DNA of 39,351 bases, taken from positions 1-39,351 of the forward strand of contig CAMAPJ010000017.1 of NCBI GenBank assembly GCA_945860085.1, written 5' to 3'. The translations under genes and the position numbers were made by a program. The notes below the pieces were generated by a model, which saw nothing but the letters and a program-made list of their open reading frames with translations, had not been told where the DNA came from and ran no database searches. The first letter of the stretch is position 1; each line of letters opens with the position of its first letter. This DNA comes from Synechococcus sp. UW140 (lineage in GTDB: Bacteria > Cyanobacteriota > Cyanobacteriia > PCC-6307 > Cyanobiaceae). Of the stretch, positions 24,590 to 33,978 are shown one piece after another.

Positions 24590-25876
24590 TCAGTCGTCCA
24601 AGGCCCTTGCTTCAACTCCTGGCCCACCGGAAGGGCCCCGACCGAGCACGCGATAGGTGACTCCGCGCCAGCGCACCTGGCGATCGCAGCAGGCCCGCCA
24701 GAGGGCCAGGCCATAGACCAGCTGGGTTGCGGGCAGGCAACTCAGCCAATCCCAGGTCCGCCGCCAGAGCGGTTCACCCCGGCGGCCGGGATCGTTCTTG
24801 ACGTCAGGTCCCGCCAGGGCGGCAACGGCGGTGGTCTCGATCCAGAGCAGCAGGCCCACACAGCCCAGTTCGTAGAGCGCCAGGGTTCCAGCCAGCAGCC
24901 CGGAGCGGCCCAGAAGCAGCCAGGCGCTGGCCGTGCCAAGCAACAGGGCGCTGCCAGCGCCATGGAGGGCCACTAGGGGCCAGGCGGGGTGGTGCAACCG
25001 GGCGGTGAGCAGCTGGCGGCTGATCCAGGCGGCCAGGGGACCAAGCGGCAGGCTGTCGTCCTGGCCCAGGGTGATCAGTTCGGGCCGGAAGGCGTAGCGC
25101 CAGCCAAGCTGGCGCAGGGGCTGGATTAGGGAGGTGTCTTCACAGAGGCTGCGGCTCAGCAGCTCGCTCCAGACGCCAGCGTCGATCACCTCGCGCCGCA
25201 CAGCCAGGCAGCCCCCCCAGGGAATTTGCAGCAGGGTCATTAACACCAGGGCGCCTCCGTTCCAGGCGGCCCGCACCCGGCCGGCCAAGCTGCGGCCCTT
25301 CGTCTGGTACCAGCGATTGCCCGACACCGCGCCAATGCCCGGCTGGCAGCAGGCCCGGGCCAGGTCAGACAGCCACTGGGCTGAAACGATTGCATCGGCA
25401 TCAACCAGGGCTACCAGGGCCGTGGTCGGGTGCAGGCCAGCGAAGGCCTGGCGCAGGGAGGCACTTTTGAGCGAGCCGCGCCGGGGCCGCTGCTCCAGGG
25501 GCTGCAGCCCGGCCGTCTGCCAGCTGGCCCGCCCACAGGCTTCCAGGGCCGCCAGGCTGGCTTCGGCCACCGACCAGGCCGGATCCGCTCGGGAATCGAC
25601 CACCAGTTGCAGGCGCCAGCGGCCGGCATAGGACTGGGCCGCCAGGGCTGCCAGGGCGCTGGCCAGGCTGGGATCGGCGCCCCGCAGGCAGAGCACCACC
25701 TCCGCTTCCGGCCATCCCCCTTGGGGTTCGTCAGGCCAGTGCTGGCGCTGCTGCAGCAACCGCCTCACCCGCAGCACAAACCATCCGGTAAGCAGGGTTT
25801 GCAAGGCCAGGGTGAGGACCAGGATCAGCGTCAGGGCTTGTGACAGAACCAACGTCGGGGTCAAGCTCAGGCCCAT
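24590..25876 (-). CDS. membrane glycosyltransferase, family 2
   Basis: 428 residues. An N-terminal helix (about 8-35) precedes a GT-A catalytic domain with VDADA (Asp159, Asp161) for the metal and sugar nucleotide, then SLCEDTSLIQPL as the probable base region. Three further helices lie between about 310 and 400. The order is that of ceramide-glucosyltransferase / HpnI-like enzymes, which move a sugar onto a lipid acceptor on the cytoplasmic face; the closing C-D-R-Q-V-R-W-R-G-V-T-Y-R-V motif also occurs in such GT2 proteins. Its ATG shares one base with the PKS stop codon (TGATG), so it is translated right after the PKS. A lipid alcohol made by that PKS is the natural candidate acceptor; this is inference. 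Confidence 0.86.
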   Translation of the reverse strand: MGLSLTPTLVLSQALTLILVLTLALQTLLTGWFVLRVRRLLQQRQHWPDEPQGGWPEAEVVLCLRGADPSLASALAALAAQSYAGRWRLQLVVDSRADPAWSVAEASLAALEACGRASWQTAGLQPLEQRPRRGSLKSASLRQAFAGLHPTTALVALVDADAIVSAQWLSDLARACCQPGIGAVSGNRWYQTKGRSLAGRVRAAWNGGALVLMTLLQIPWGGCLAVRREVIDAGVWSELLSRSLCEDTSLIQPLRQLGWRYAFRPELITLGQDDSLPLGPLAAWISRQLLTARLHHPAWPLVALHGAGSALLLGTASAWLLLGRSGLLAGTLALYELGCVGLLLWIETTAVAALAGPDVKNDPGRRGEPLWRRTWDWLSCLPATQLVYGLALWRACCDRQVRWRGVTYRVLGRGPSGGPGVEARALDD

Positions 25877-28800
25877 CAGCGGCCCGCTCTGGCGCCCAGC
25901 AGGGCCCGGCCGTAGGGGGCAAGCAGGTCGTCAAAGCGGGGGCAGTGCACTCCCAGGGCCGCCAGGGTCGCCACGGTGGCCTCGGCACTGGGGCGCGCCC
26001 GCAGGCCCTGTTGGTTGAGCTCGGGATAGGTGAGCTGGTCGTCACCCCAGCGTTGGTGGAAAAAGGCCCGCAGGGGATAAAGGGGATTGGCTGGCTCGGT
26101 GCCGATGGCCGCTAGCCAGCGCTCCATCGGCACCAGCTCCAGGGCGGCGCCGCTCTCGATCAGACGCCCGAGCAGGTCCGTAAGCATCACAGGCTCGGGA
26201 TGCTGCAGGTGATAGCAACCGCCCGTGGCCTCCGGCTGCCAAGCCAGGGCCGTCACCGCATCGGCCACATAGTCCACGGGCACCAGATCCAGCTCCCAGG
26301 CCAGGTCCGGGGCCAGACCCAGTTCCAGGCAACCCTGCAGCAGCCGGTGCAGCAGGTCGTCCTGATGCCAGGCGCCGCTGCTGGAATGGCCGCCGATCAG
26401 GGGCGGCCGGTAGACGCTGACCGGCAACCCCTCGGCTGCGGCCGCCAGCACCAGTCGCTCACTCACCCATTTGGTCTGGGAATAGCCCAGGTGAATCCCT
26501 CGCCACTCGCTGAGGTCATCGGTTTCAAGGATCACCCGGTTGCGATAGGCCGTGGCTTCAAACACCGCCACGCTCGAAATCATCTGCACCGCCAGGGGGC
26601 GATCCAGGCTGGCCAGCCGCAGCACTTCGCGGGTGCCCCCCACATTCGCTGCTGCCAGTTGGGCATAGCCCGCCAGCTGGCTTAGCTGGGCGCCGTTATG
26701 GAGAATCCCGCCCAGGCCTGAGGCCAGGGCGGCAAAGGCCTCCGGCTCCAGGCCAAAGCGGGGCTGGGCCAGGTCGCCTGGCACCACCACCAGGCGCTGC
26801 TGCCAGGAGTCCTGCCAGAGCTGGTAGCGCTCCAGGTTGGTGCGGATCCGATCCAGCCCTGCAGCGGCGGAGGGGCAACGCACCAGGGCCCTCACTCGCA
26901 ACTCCGGCCACCGCTGCAGTTGGCCCGCCAGGAGGTAAGCCCCCAGGAAGCCGGTGCTGCCGGTCAGCAGGATCGCCTCGCCTGGAGCACTGCTGGTTCC
27001 CCCCTGCAGAACGGGACCGTTCTTTGGGAGTTCCTTTTGGGGTTCCTTCTGATGCTGCTGCGGCTGGCGCCAATCGGCGGGGAGATGGGCCTGTTCGCCG
27101 AGGTCAAGGCCGCCATTGACGGGGCCAGCCGCCTGGGGGTGCAACTCCGCCAGCAGTTGCTCGGCGAGGGTCTCGAGGCTCGGGTCGCCACTGAGGGACT
27201 CGAAATCCAGTTTTAGGCCCAGGTCGGCCTGCAGTCCGGCGGCGAACTCCACGGCCATGAGTGAATCAAGGCCGAGCTGGAACAGGGACTCGCCCGGATC
27301 GATCGTCTGGCCCTCGGCCAGGCCCATCACCTGAGCGAGGCGCTCCTGCAGCAGGTCGAGCAACAGGGAAGCCCGGTGGTCCGGGTTGGCCGCCGCCAGG
27401 CTGTCCACAAGGGCATGCCGGGCCGCTGCGGCTGTTGCGGCCGCCGCTCCCCCGTCCGTCCCGCCCTGTAGCAAGGGGGCCAGCACGGGCCGCTGGCGGG
27501 GATCGGCCTGATCCCACAGGCGCGACCATTGGTTATCGAGCACGGCCACCACGCCGCCCTGGCCCCGTTGCAGCAGCAAGTCGAGGGCTTTCAGCGCCCC
27601 TGCTTCCGGCAGCACCCCCACCCCCAGACCCTCCAGCCGTCTGCTCTTGCCGGCCGCCATACCAGCCCCGTCCCAGGGGCCCCATTGGATCGCCAGGCGC
27701 AGGGGACCCCCCCCAGCCGGCTGCGACAGGGCGGGATTCTCGTCAACGCCGTCCAGGGCGGCTGACGCCTGGCGGCAGAGGGCATCAAGCCCGCCGTTGG
27801 CGGCCCCATAGGCGGCCTGGCCTGGGGAGCCCAGCAGGGAGGCGAGCGAGGAGAAGGCGATTGAAAAGTCGAGCGCCGCTGCGGCTTTGGCCTCGGTGAT
27901 GGCGGCCTCGAGCACCTGCCAACCGCTCACTTTGGGGGCGAGCACGGCCGCAAGCCTCTGGGGTGTCAGGGCACTGATCAGGCCGTCTTCCAGCACGCCC
28001 GCCGCATGGAAGATCCCGCGTAACGGCTGCGCCACTGGCAAGGCCCCGATGGCTTGCGCCAGGACAGTGCTGGCGTCAGCCCCGGGGGAGGCGCCCAGGT
28101 CAAGGGGCACCAAGCTGCAGCGGACGTCGCGGGCCTGCAGCGCCTCAAGCCGTTGTTGGGCTTCGGTTGAGGGGGCTGCCGCCGAGCGGGCCACGATCAG
28201 CAGGGAGGTGGCGCCCCGCTGCGCCAGCCAATCAAGCAGCCGCAGGCCGATGCCGCCCAAGCCGCCCGTAATCAGGTAGGTGGCCTGGGGAGCAATCGTC
28301 AGGGGCGCTGCCAGGTCGTTTTGGCGCACAACGACCTTGCCCCGGTGCCGGGCCTGGGCTAGGAGCCGGAAGGCCTCCTCCACCGCCGTGATCGGAAACG
28401 TCTCGATGGGAATGGGGTGATAGGTGCCCTGCGCCAGCTCTGCCAGAAAATCAACGAGCAGCTTTCGCACCTGCTGGGGTTCAGCGGCGGCCACCTCCAG
28501 GAGGTCAAAGGGCAGGTAAGCCGCATCGGGGCGGCGCTGCTGGGCCAGCTCCCGGCTCCAGATCTCGATCTTGCCCAGTTCGATGAAGCGCCCGCCCGGG
28601 GCAAGAGCTTCGAAACTGGCGGCGACCCTGTCGCCCTTGAGGCTGTTGAGCACTACATCAACGCCCTTGCCGCCGGTATGGGCCAGCACCTGTTCGGCAA
28701 AGGCCAGGCTGCGGGAATCAAAGACGGCCTCCACCCCCTGCGCGAGCAGGCCCTGCTGCTTGGGCGCGCTGGCCGTGGCCAGGATGCGGGCGCCGCAGCG

Positions 28801-31800
28801 CTTGGCCACTTGCAGGGCTGCCTGGCCGACGCCACCGGCGGCGGCATGGATCAACACCGTTTCACCAGGCTGGAGCTTGGCCAGATGAACCAGCCCATGC
28901 AGGGCCGTTAAAAACACCGTGCTGAGGCTGGCTCCCGTTTCGGCATCGAGCCCAGGCGGCAGGGGCACACACAGCTCCGCGCGACAGGTGACCTGGCTGG
29001 CCAGGCTGCCCACGGCCAGGGCCGCCAGCATCCGCTGGCCGACCAGGGCCGGATCGACGCCAGGTCCCACGGCCACGACCCGGCCAACGCATTCGCCGCC
29101 GAAGGGCACCTGGGCCTCCTGGGCCAGGCCCAGCTCGTCGCCATAGGCCGCCAGGAGCCCCAGGGCATTGAGCACATCACGGAAGTTCAGGCCGGTGGCT
29201 TCGACGGCGAGCTCCAGCTCGCCCCTGACCAGGAGGCTTGGCGCCAGCGGTTGGCGCATCAGGGTTTCCAGGCGGCCTGACTGCCCAGTGACGATGCGGA
29301 AGCGTTCGGATGCCAGCCGTTCAAGCCGTTGCCCATGGGGCTGGCCTGACCGCCAGAGCAGGCTTGCTTCGGCGTCCGCCAGGGGCCAGAGCCGGTTCCA
29401 ATCGAGGGCTCGCGGCTGCTGCCTTGTGTCTGGCGGCAGGTGCAACCGGGTCCAGCGCAGTTGGGGGGTTTCCAGGGCCGCCGTTTGGGCAAAACCAGCG
29501 AGCACGCCGGTCCAGGCCCCATTGCCTTCGAGCACGAGCCAAAGGGGCCTGGGCGGCAAAGGTTCTGAGGCCCCCCGAGAGCCAGGCGCCTGAAGCTGTT
29601 GCACCAGGGCCAGCAAGTTGGTGGCTAAAGCCAGGGGCTCGGCGGCAGCGGCATCCGGCCAGACGATCAGTGGACCTGACCCGGCGGGAAGGGTCTCGCC
29701 AAAATCAAGGCGGATCAGGGGCTGGCCCTGGTCCTGGGTCCAGGTTTCCAAGGCCTTCGCCTGGTGGTTAGCCGCGCCGATCAACAGGGGCCGATCCTGC
29801 AGCAGCCGATCCGGCAACACCTGATCCAGCAACCGCTGATCTGGACGAGCCGGCGCTGGAGGTAGGGGCTTTGCACCGCCCCCATCCGGATCGCTGCTCA
29901 GCTGGATCCAGTGGCTCTGGATCAACCAGCTGGCCGGATCGAGCGCCGGCTTAGGCGCTGGCGGCTGGGCTGTTGGGAACATCCAGTCCACCGCCTGGCG
30001 CGGCAGCCGCCGCAAGCGGAAACCCCGTATCCAGCCGAGTGACTTGCCATCGGCATGCCAGATCAGGTCGGCGCAGACCAGCGCCGGCTCCGCGCTGGCG
30101 TGCAGCTGCACCTCACAGCTCAAACGCGGCGGCCACTCCAGGCTGGTCATGGCCATGGCATCCAGCCCAACCGGCAGGAACAGCTGGCCGCCAGCAGCCT
30201 CAGGATCGAGGGTGGCGGCCACCACCTGAAAACAACTGTCCAGCAGGCCTGCGCCGCCGCCAGCCAGGGGCTGACTCAGCTCAGCCCAGGCCCGTCCATG
30301 CAGGCGTTGAACCTGGTTCAGCCCCCGAAAACGGGGGCCATAGTCAAGGCCGCAGCGACCTAGGGCCGCATAGAAGCCAGCGATGTCCAGGCTTTCGGCT
30401 GTTTCTGGCGGCAGGGAAGGCGGGAAGGGGGCGCCCGCCGGCGTTTGTCCGTCCGCGCCAGGCATCAGCCGGCCATCGCCCGGGGGGCGGGCCAGGCCCA
30501 GGCGGCCATGGCTGGTCCAGCCGTCAGCCGGCTTTGCCGGATTCAAGCTGTGGAAGACGAGGGACTCCTCCTCCAGCACCAGTTGCAGCTGCCTTGGGCC
30601 GGCGCCCAGGCGTAGGGGGCGCTCCAGGCTGAGGGGACCCAAGCGCATGGGGAGTCCCTCCGCTGAGGCCACTTGGGCGGCCAACAGCAGAAAGCCCGCC
30701 GCCGGGAGGACGGGCTGGCCCCTGATGGCGTGGTCGGCCAGATCGGGCTGCTGGCGGGGGTCCAAGGTCAGGGCGTAATGGATCCGGCCAGGCGGCAGAT
30801 CAAGCCTCACGGGGATGGGGGATGGGGCAGCCCCAGGGGCCGCGAAGGCACTGGCGGTATCGCCTTGCTGGGGTAGACGCGCTGGACTCGATGCCGCTGA
30901 CTCGGCTGAAACGCTGATTGGATTGGGATGGACCTCGGTCGGATCGGCAACGGTGGGTTGGAGGAGGCGCAACTCGGCGCCCAGCTGGGCGGCCAGCTCG
31001 GAGGTGGCGGCCGTTCCGTTGACAAGCCCTAGGTGGTCAAGCCAGCGATGGGCGCCAACGATCTCGCCCCTGCCGGCGCGCCACCAATGGCGCTGACGCT
31101 CGAAGGGATACGCCGGCAACGACACGCGCCGCTGGGCAAAGGGAGCATGGAAGCCTCGCCAATCGATCGCTAGGCCGCGCCGATGCAGCTGGGCCAGGCT
31201 GGCCAGGATCACGCTCCAGTCGTCTTGTCCCGGCACCAGGCTTGGCAGGAACAGCAGCTCCTGGTTACTGGCTGGCTCGCCGAGGGCATTCTTGGGATCC
31301 AGGGTTTGCTTGGCAAGGGCGATCAGGCTGGGCCTGGCCCCCAGATCCACAAATAACTGGACCCCCTGGGCCTTCAGGGTTGTCACCCCGGCGGCAAAGC
31401 GCACCGGCTTCAACAGCTGGTCACACCAATAGGCCGGTTGGGCGATCTCGGCTCCCGCCAGCTCACCGCTGAGGCTGCTGACCAGGGCCCGCTCTGGCGG
31501 TAACAGGGTTAGCTGAGCGATCAGCTGCTGGAAGGCTGCCAGCACCGGGGCGATGGCGGGGCTGTGGAAGGCGTGGGACACCGCCAGGCGTGACGCCCCT
31601 ATGCCAGCCCGGGTCGCCCGCTCGATCAGGGCGTCAATCGCTCCAGCCGGTCCGGAGACCACCGTGTTGCGCGGGGCGTTCAGGGCCGCCAGCGTCAAGG
31701 TGGAATCTGGGGCGATCAGGGCTTGGACCTGATCCAAGGGGGCTATCAGGGCGACCATGGCGCCATGGGCCGGTATGGACTGCATCAGTTGACCCCGGGC

Positions 31801-33918
31801 TGTAATCAGCCGAATCCCATCGGCCAGGTCGAACACCCCGGCTAGATGGGCCGCCAACACTTCGCCGGCGCTATGGCCGAGCAGCAGGTCGGGCTGCACG
31901 CCCCAGCTGGACCAGAGCTGGCTGAGGGCGTAGCCCACCACAAACAGGGCCGGTTGGGCGATGGCGGTCTGCCGCAAGGCCAGGGCCGCCTGCGGCTCGT
32001 CATCAGGTTCTGGCAGCAAGACCTGCTTGAGGGGCAGCGCCAAGCTGGGATCCACCAGGCCCGCCGCCCGATCGAAGGCTTCCCGGAAGACCGGATGGGC
32101 GCCGTAGAGCCCCCGGGCCATGGCCAGCTCCTGAGATCCCTGGCCGCTGAACAGGAAGGCCACCTTGCCCGGCCGGCGTGGCGCCACACCGACCAGGGGG
32201 GAGCGGACACCGTCGGGCCCAGGGTTAATGGCGGTACCTGTCCCCACGCAATCCAGCTGGCGTTCCAAATCGGCCCGATCCCGGGCCAGGCAGACCAGGC
32301 GGTGCTGGAAGGCGCTGCGCTGTTGGTTGGCGCTGGCGCACAGATCAGTTAGGTCCAGGGTCGGCTGTTGTCGCAGCAGGGACCGGTAGCTGCTAGCCGT
32401 GGCCCGTAAAGCTGTGCTGGTGCGGGCCGAAAGGGTCAGCAGCTGTAGGGGAAGTTGCCCACCGAACTGGAGCCCTGGCTGTGACGGCGGGGCTTCCGCC
32501 AGCACCACATGGGCATTGGTGCCGCCGAAGCCGAAGGAGCTCACCCCCACCACCGCCGGGCGATCCGGGGAAGGAAAGGGTTCTAGCGCTGTCTGCACCT
32601 GGAGTTTCAGGCCTGCGAAATCAATCGCCGGATTGGGGGTGCGGAAGTGCAGGCTGGCGGGAAGCTGGCGGTGATGCACGCAAAGGGCCGCCTTGATTAA
32701 GCCGGTGATCCCGGCTGCGGTTTCGCCATGGCCCAGGTTTGTCTTCACCGAGCCGATCCGGCAGGGCTGGTCCGAGGGGCGGCCCTCGCCAAGAACCGTG
32801 CCGAGGGCCCGCAGTTCGATCGGATCCCCCTGGCGGGTGCCCGTGCCATGGGCCTCCACGTACTGGGCGGCGGCGGGGGCCAGGCCGGCCCGGGCAAAGG
32901 CCTGGCGCACACAGGCGATCTGCGCCTTGAGGTTGGGGGCGGCCATGCCCTGGCTGCGGCCGTCTGAATTGACGGCGGTGCCGTGGATCAGGGCCACAAT
33001 CGGATCACCGCAGCGTTGGGCTTCCGAGAGGGGCTTGAGCAGGACTACCCCCGCCCCCTCGGAACGCACGTAGCCATCGGCGCGGGCATCAAAACTCTTA
33101 CACCGTCCGTCGGGCGCCAGTAGCCCGGCCTTGCAGAAGCTCATCTGGATGCCCGGATGGATCAGGGCTTGCACGCCACCGGCTAGGGCCGCCGTCGATT
33201 CGCCGCGCCAGAGGCTTTCGCAGGCCAGATGCACTGCCACCAGCGAGGAGGAGCAGGCCGTATCGACGGTGAAGCTGGGACCCTTGAGATCAAAGAAATA
33301 GGAGATCCGGTTGGCGGCGATGCAGCCCGTATTGCCCGGCAACACAAACGGTTCGTTGTCTGGGGTGGCGTAGTGCTCGCTGGAGGCCCAGAGCAGGGAG
33401 CTGTAATCGAGGCTGGAGATGCCGATGAACACCCCCACCGACTGGCCGCGCAGGCGCTCCAGCGAATGGCCGCCCTGCTCCAGCGCCTGCCAGGCCACCT
33501 CAAGCAGCAAGCGCTGCTGGGGATCCATGCACAGGGCTTCCCGCGGCGAGATGCCGAAAAAGGCCGCATCAAACTTGTCAATATCTTCAATGAAGCCCCC
33601 GCGGCGCACGTGCTGGCTGAGGGGCTTGAGCGGATCAGGATCAAAGTGTTGGTTGAGATCCCAGCGGCTGGCGGGCACCTCCGTGATCGCATCGCGTCCG
33701 TCGCGCAGCAGCTCCCAGAAGGCCTGGGGTGAATCTACCCCACCGGGAAGTCGACAACCAATCCCCACTATTGCGATGGGCTCGGGGTTGGGGACGGACT
33801 GCAAGGCGGTCAACGGGGAGGTGATCGACGGAGGCAAGCCAGGGGTTGGTTGCCGTTCTTCAGCAAATTCGAGGAAACTGCAAGTCGTTGCAGGGGCAAG
33901 CTTTTGAAGCCTACGCAA
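25876..33918 (-). CDS. type I polyketide synthase, KS-AT-DH-ER-KR-ACP-thioester reductase
   Basis: 2680-residue, one-module fully reducing synthase. KS (about 46-470): Cys222 in TACSSS, His357, His397. AT (about 580-890): Ser683 in GHSAGE and HAFH at 782-785, which predicts malonyl-CoA. DH (about 1045-1310): His1063 in HAIRGQPVLP, Asp1227. ER (about 1525-1815): NADPH loop HAAAGGVGQA (1691-1700). KR (about 1880-2070): TGGLGGIG, Tyr2037. ACP: Ser2219 in LGLDSL. Thioester reductase (about 2310-2670): TGSTGFLG (2319-2326), YSQTK from 2479, for NADPH-dependent release as aldehyde or alcohol. All catalytic residues are present, so repeated use of the module would give a saturated chain. There is no loading domain and no thioesterase. 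The start is odd: a TAG precedes codon 1 and only TTG codons (33918, 33837, 33813, 33804) are available. It sits between two glycosyltransferase genes. Confidence 0.95.
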   Translation of the reverse strand: MRRLQKLAPATTCSFLEFAEERQPTPGLPPSITSPLTALQSVPNPEPIAIVGIGCRLPGGVDSPQAFWELLRDGRDAITEVPASRWDLNQHFDPDPLKPLSQHVRRGGFIEDIDKFDAAFFGISPREALCMDPQQRLLLEVAWQALEQGGHSLERLRGQSVGVFIGISSLDYSSLLWASSEHYATPDNEPFVLPGNTGCIAANRISYFFDLKGPSFTVDTACSSSLVAVHLACESLWRGESTAALAGGVQALIHPGIQMSFCKAGLLAPDGRCKSFDARADGYVRSEGAGVVLLKPLSEAQRCGDPIVALIHGTAVNSDGRSQGMAAPNLKAQIACVRQAFARAGLAPAAAQYVEAHGTGTRQGDPIELRALGTVLGEGRPSDQPCRIGSVKTNLGHGETAAGITGLIKAALCVHHRQLPASLHFRTPNPAIDFAGLKLQVQTALEPFPSPDRPAVVGVSSFGFGGTNAHVVLAEAPPSQPGLQFGGQLPLQLLTLSARTSTALRATASSYRSLLRQQPTLDLTDLCASANQQRSAFQHRLVCLARDRADLERQLDCVGTGTAINPGPDGVRSPLVGVAPRRPGKVAFLFSGQGSQELAMARGLYGAHPVFREAFDRAAGLVDPSLALPLKQVLLPEPDDEPQAALALRQTAIAQPALFVVGYALSQLWSSWGVQPDLLLGHSAGEVLAAHLAGVFDLADGIRLITARGQLMQSIPAHGAMVALIAPLDQVQALIAPDSTLTLAALNAPRNTVVSGPAGAIDALIERATRAGIGASRLAVSHAFHSPAIAPVLAAFQQLIAQLTLLPPERALVSSLSGELAGAEIAQPAYWCDQLLKPVRFAAGVTTLKAQGVQLFVDLGARPSLIALAKQTLDPKNALGEPASNQELLFLPSLVPGQDDWSVILASLAQLHRRGLAIDWRGFHAPFAQRRVSLPAYPFERQRHWWRAGRGEIVGAHRWLDHLGLVNGTAATSELAAQLGAELRLLQPTVADPTEVHPNPISVSAESAASSPARLPQQGDTASAFAAPGAAPSPIPVRLDLPPGRIHYALTLDPRQQPDLADHAIRGQPVLPAAGFLLLAAQVASAEGLPMRLGPLSLERPLRLGAGPRQLQLVLEEESLVFHSLNPAKPADGWTSHGRLGLARPPGDGRLMPGADGQTPAGAPFPPSLPPETAESLDIAGFYAALGRCGLDYGPRFRGLNQVQRLHGRAWAELSQPLAGGGAGLLDSCFQVVAATLDPEAAGGQLFLPVGLDAMAMTSLEWPPRLSCEVQLHASAEPALVCADLIWHADGKSLGWIRGFRLRRLPRQAVDWMFPTAQPPAPKPALDPASWLIQSHWIQLSSDPDGGGAKPLPPAPARPDQRLLDQVLPDRLLQDRPLLIGAANHQAKALETWTQDQGQPLIRLDFGETLPAGSGPLIVWPDAAAAEPLALATNLLALVQQLQAPGSRGASEPLPPRPLWLVLEGNGAWTGVLAGFAQTAALETPQLRWTRLHLPPDTRQQPRALDWNRLWPLADAEASLLWRSGQPHGQRLERLASERFRIVTGQSGRLETLMRQPLAPSLLVRGELELAVEATGLNFRDVLNALGLLAAYGDELGLAQEAQVPFGGECVGRVVAVGPGVDPALVGQRMLAALAVGSLASQVTCRAELCVPLPPGLDAETGASLSTVFLTALHGLVHLAKLQPGETVLIHAAAGGVGQAALQVAKRCGARILATASAPKQQGLLAQGVEAVFDSRSLAFAEQVLAHTGGKGVDVVLNSLKGDRVAASFEALAPGGRFIELGKIEIWSRELAQQRRPDAAYLPFDLLEVAAAEPQQVRKLLVDFLAELAQGTYHPIPIETFPITAVEEAFRLLAQARHRGKVVVRQNDLAAPLTIAPQATYLITGGLGGIGLRLLDWLAQRGATSLLIVARSAAAPSTEAQQRLEALQARDVRCSLVPLDLGASPGADASTVLAQAIGALPVAQPLRGIFHAAGVLEDGLISALTPQRLAAVLAPKVSGWQVLEAAITEAKAAAALDFSIAFSSLASLLGSPGQAAYGAANGGLDALCRQASAALDGVDENPALSQPAGGGPLRLAIQWGPWDGAGMAAGKSRRLEGLGVGVLPEAGALKALDLLLQRGQGGVVAVLDNQWSRLWDQADPRQRPVLAPLLQGGTDGGAAAATAAAARHALVDSLAAANPDHRASLLLDLLQERLAQVMGLAEGQTIDPGESLFQLGLDSLMAVEFAAGLQADLGLKLDFESLSGDPSLETLAEQLLAELHPQAAGPVNGGLDLGEQAHLPADWRQPQQHQKEPQKELPKNGPVLQGGTSSAPGEAILLTGSTGFLGAYLLAGQLQRWPELRVRALVRCPSAAAGLDRIRTNLERYQLWQDSWQQRLVVVPGDLAQPRFGLEPEAFAALASGLGGILHNGAQLSQLAGYAQLAAANVGGTREVLRLASLDRPLAVQMISSVAVFEATAYRNRVILETDDLSEWRGIHLGYSQTKWVSERLVLAAAAEGLPVSVYRPPLIGGHSSSGAWHQDDLLHRLLQGCLELGLAPDLAWELDLVPVDYVADAVTALAWQPEATGGCYHLQHPEPVMLTDLLGRLIESGAALELVPMERWLAAIGTEPANPLYPLRAFFHQRWGDDQLTYPELNQQGLRARPSAEATVATLAALGVHCPRFDDLLAPYGRALLGARAGR

Positions 33919-33942
33919 CTAAAACAGCCTACCGAACAGCAG

Positions 33943-33978
33943 TCAGTAGATCTGTCAGCAGACCTGTCAGCTTCTGCG
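33943..33978. repeat. three degenerate 12-bp repeats at the GT28/PKS junction
   Basis: TCAGTAGATCTG (33943-33954), TCAGCAGACCTG (33955-33966) and TCAGCTTCTGCG (33967-33978) follow each other. The first two differ at two bases and the third keeps only the first five. The third contains the glycosyltransferase stop codon; the others fill the intergenic gap. Confidence 0.5.

Noticed and set aside
25876-33918. Olefin synthase (Ols) pathway
   Set aside because: Ols has an N-terminal fatty-acyl-AMP ligase and a C-terminal sulfotransferase-thioesterase; this protein has neither and ends in a thioester reductase.
25876-33918. PUFA-type synthase
   Set aside because: PUFA synthases carry tandem ACPs and separate FabA-like dehydratases; only one ACP and an ordinary PKS dehydratase are seen.
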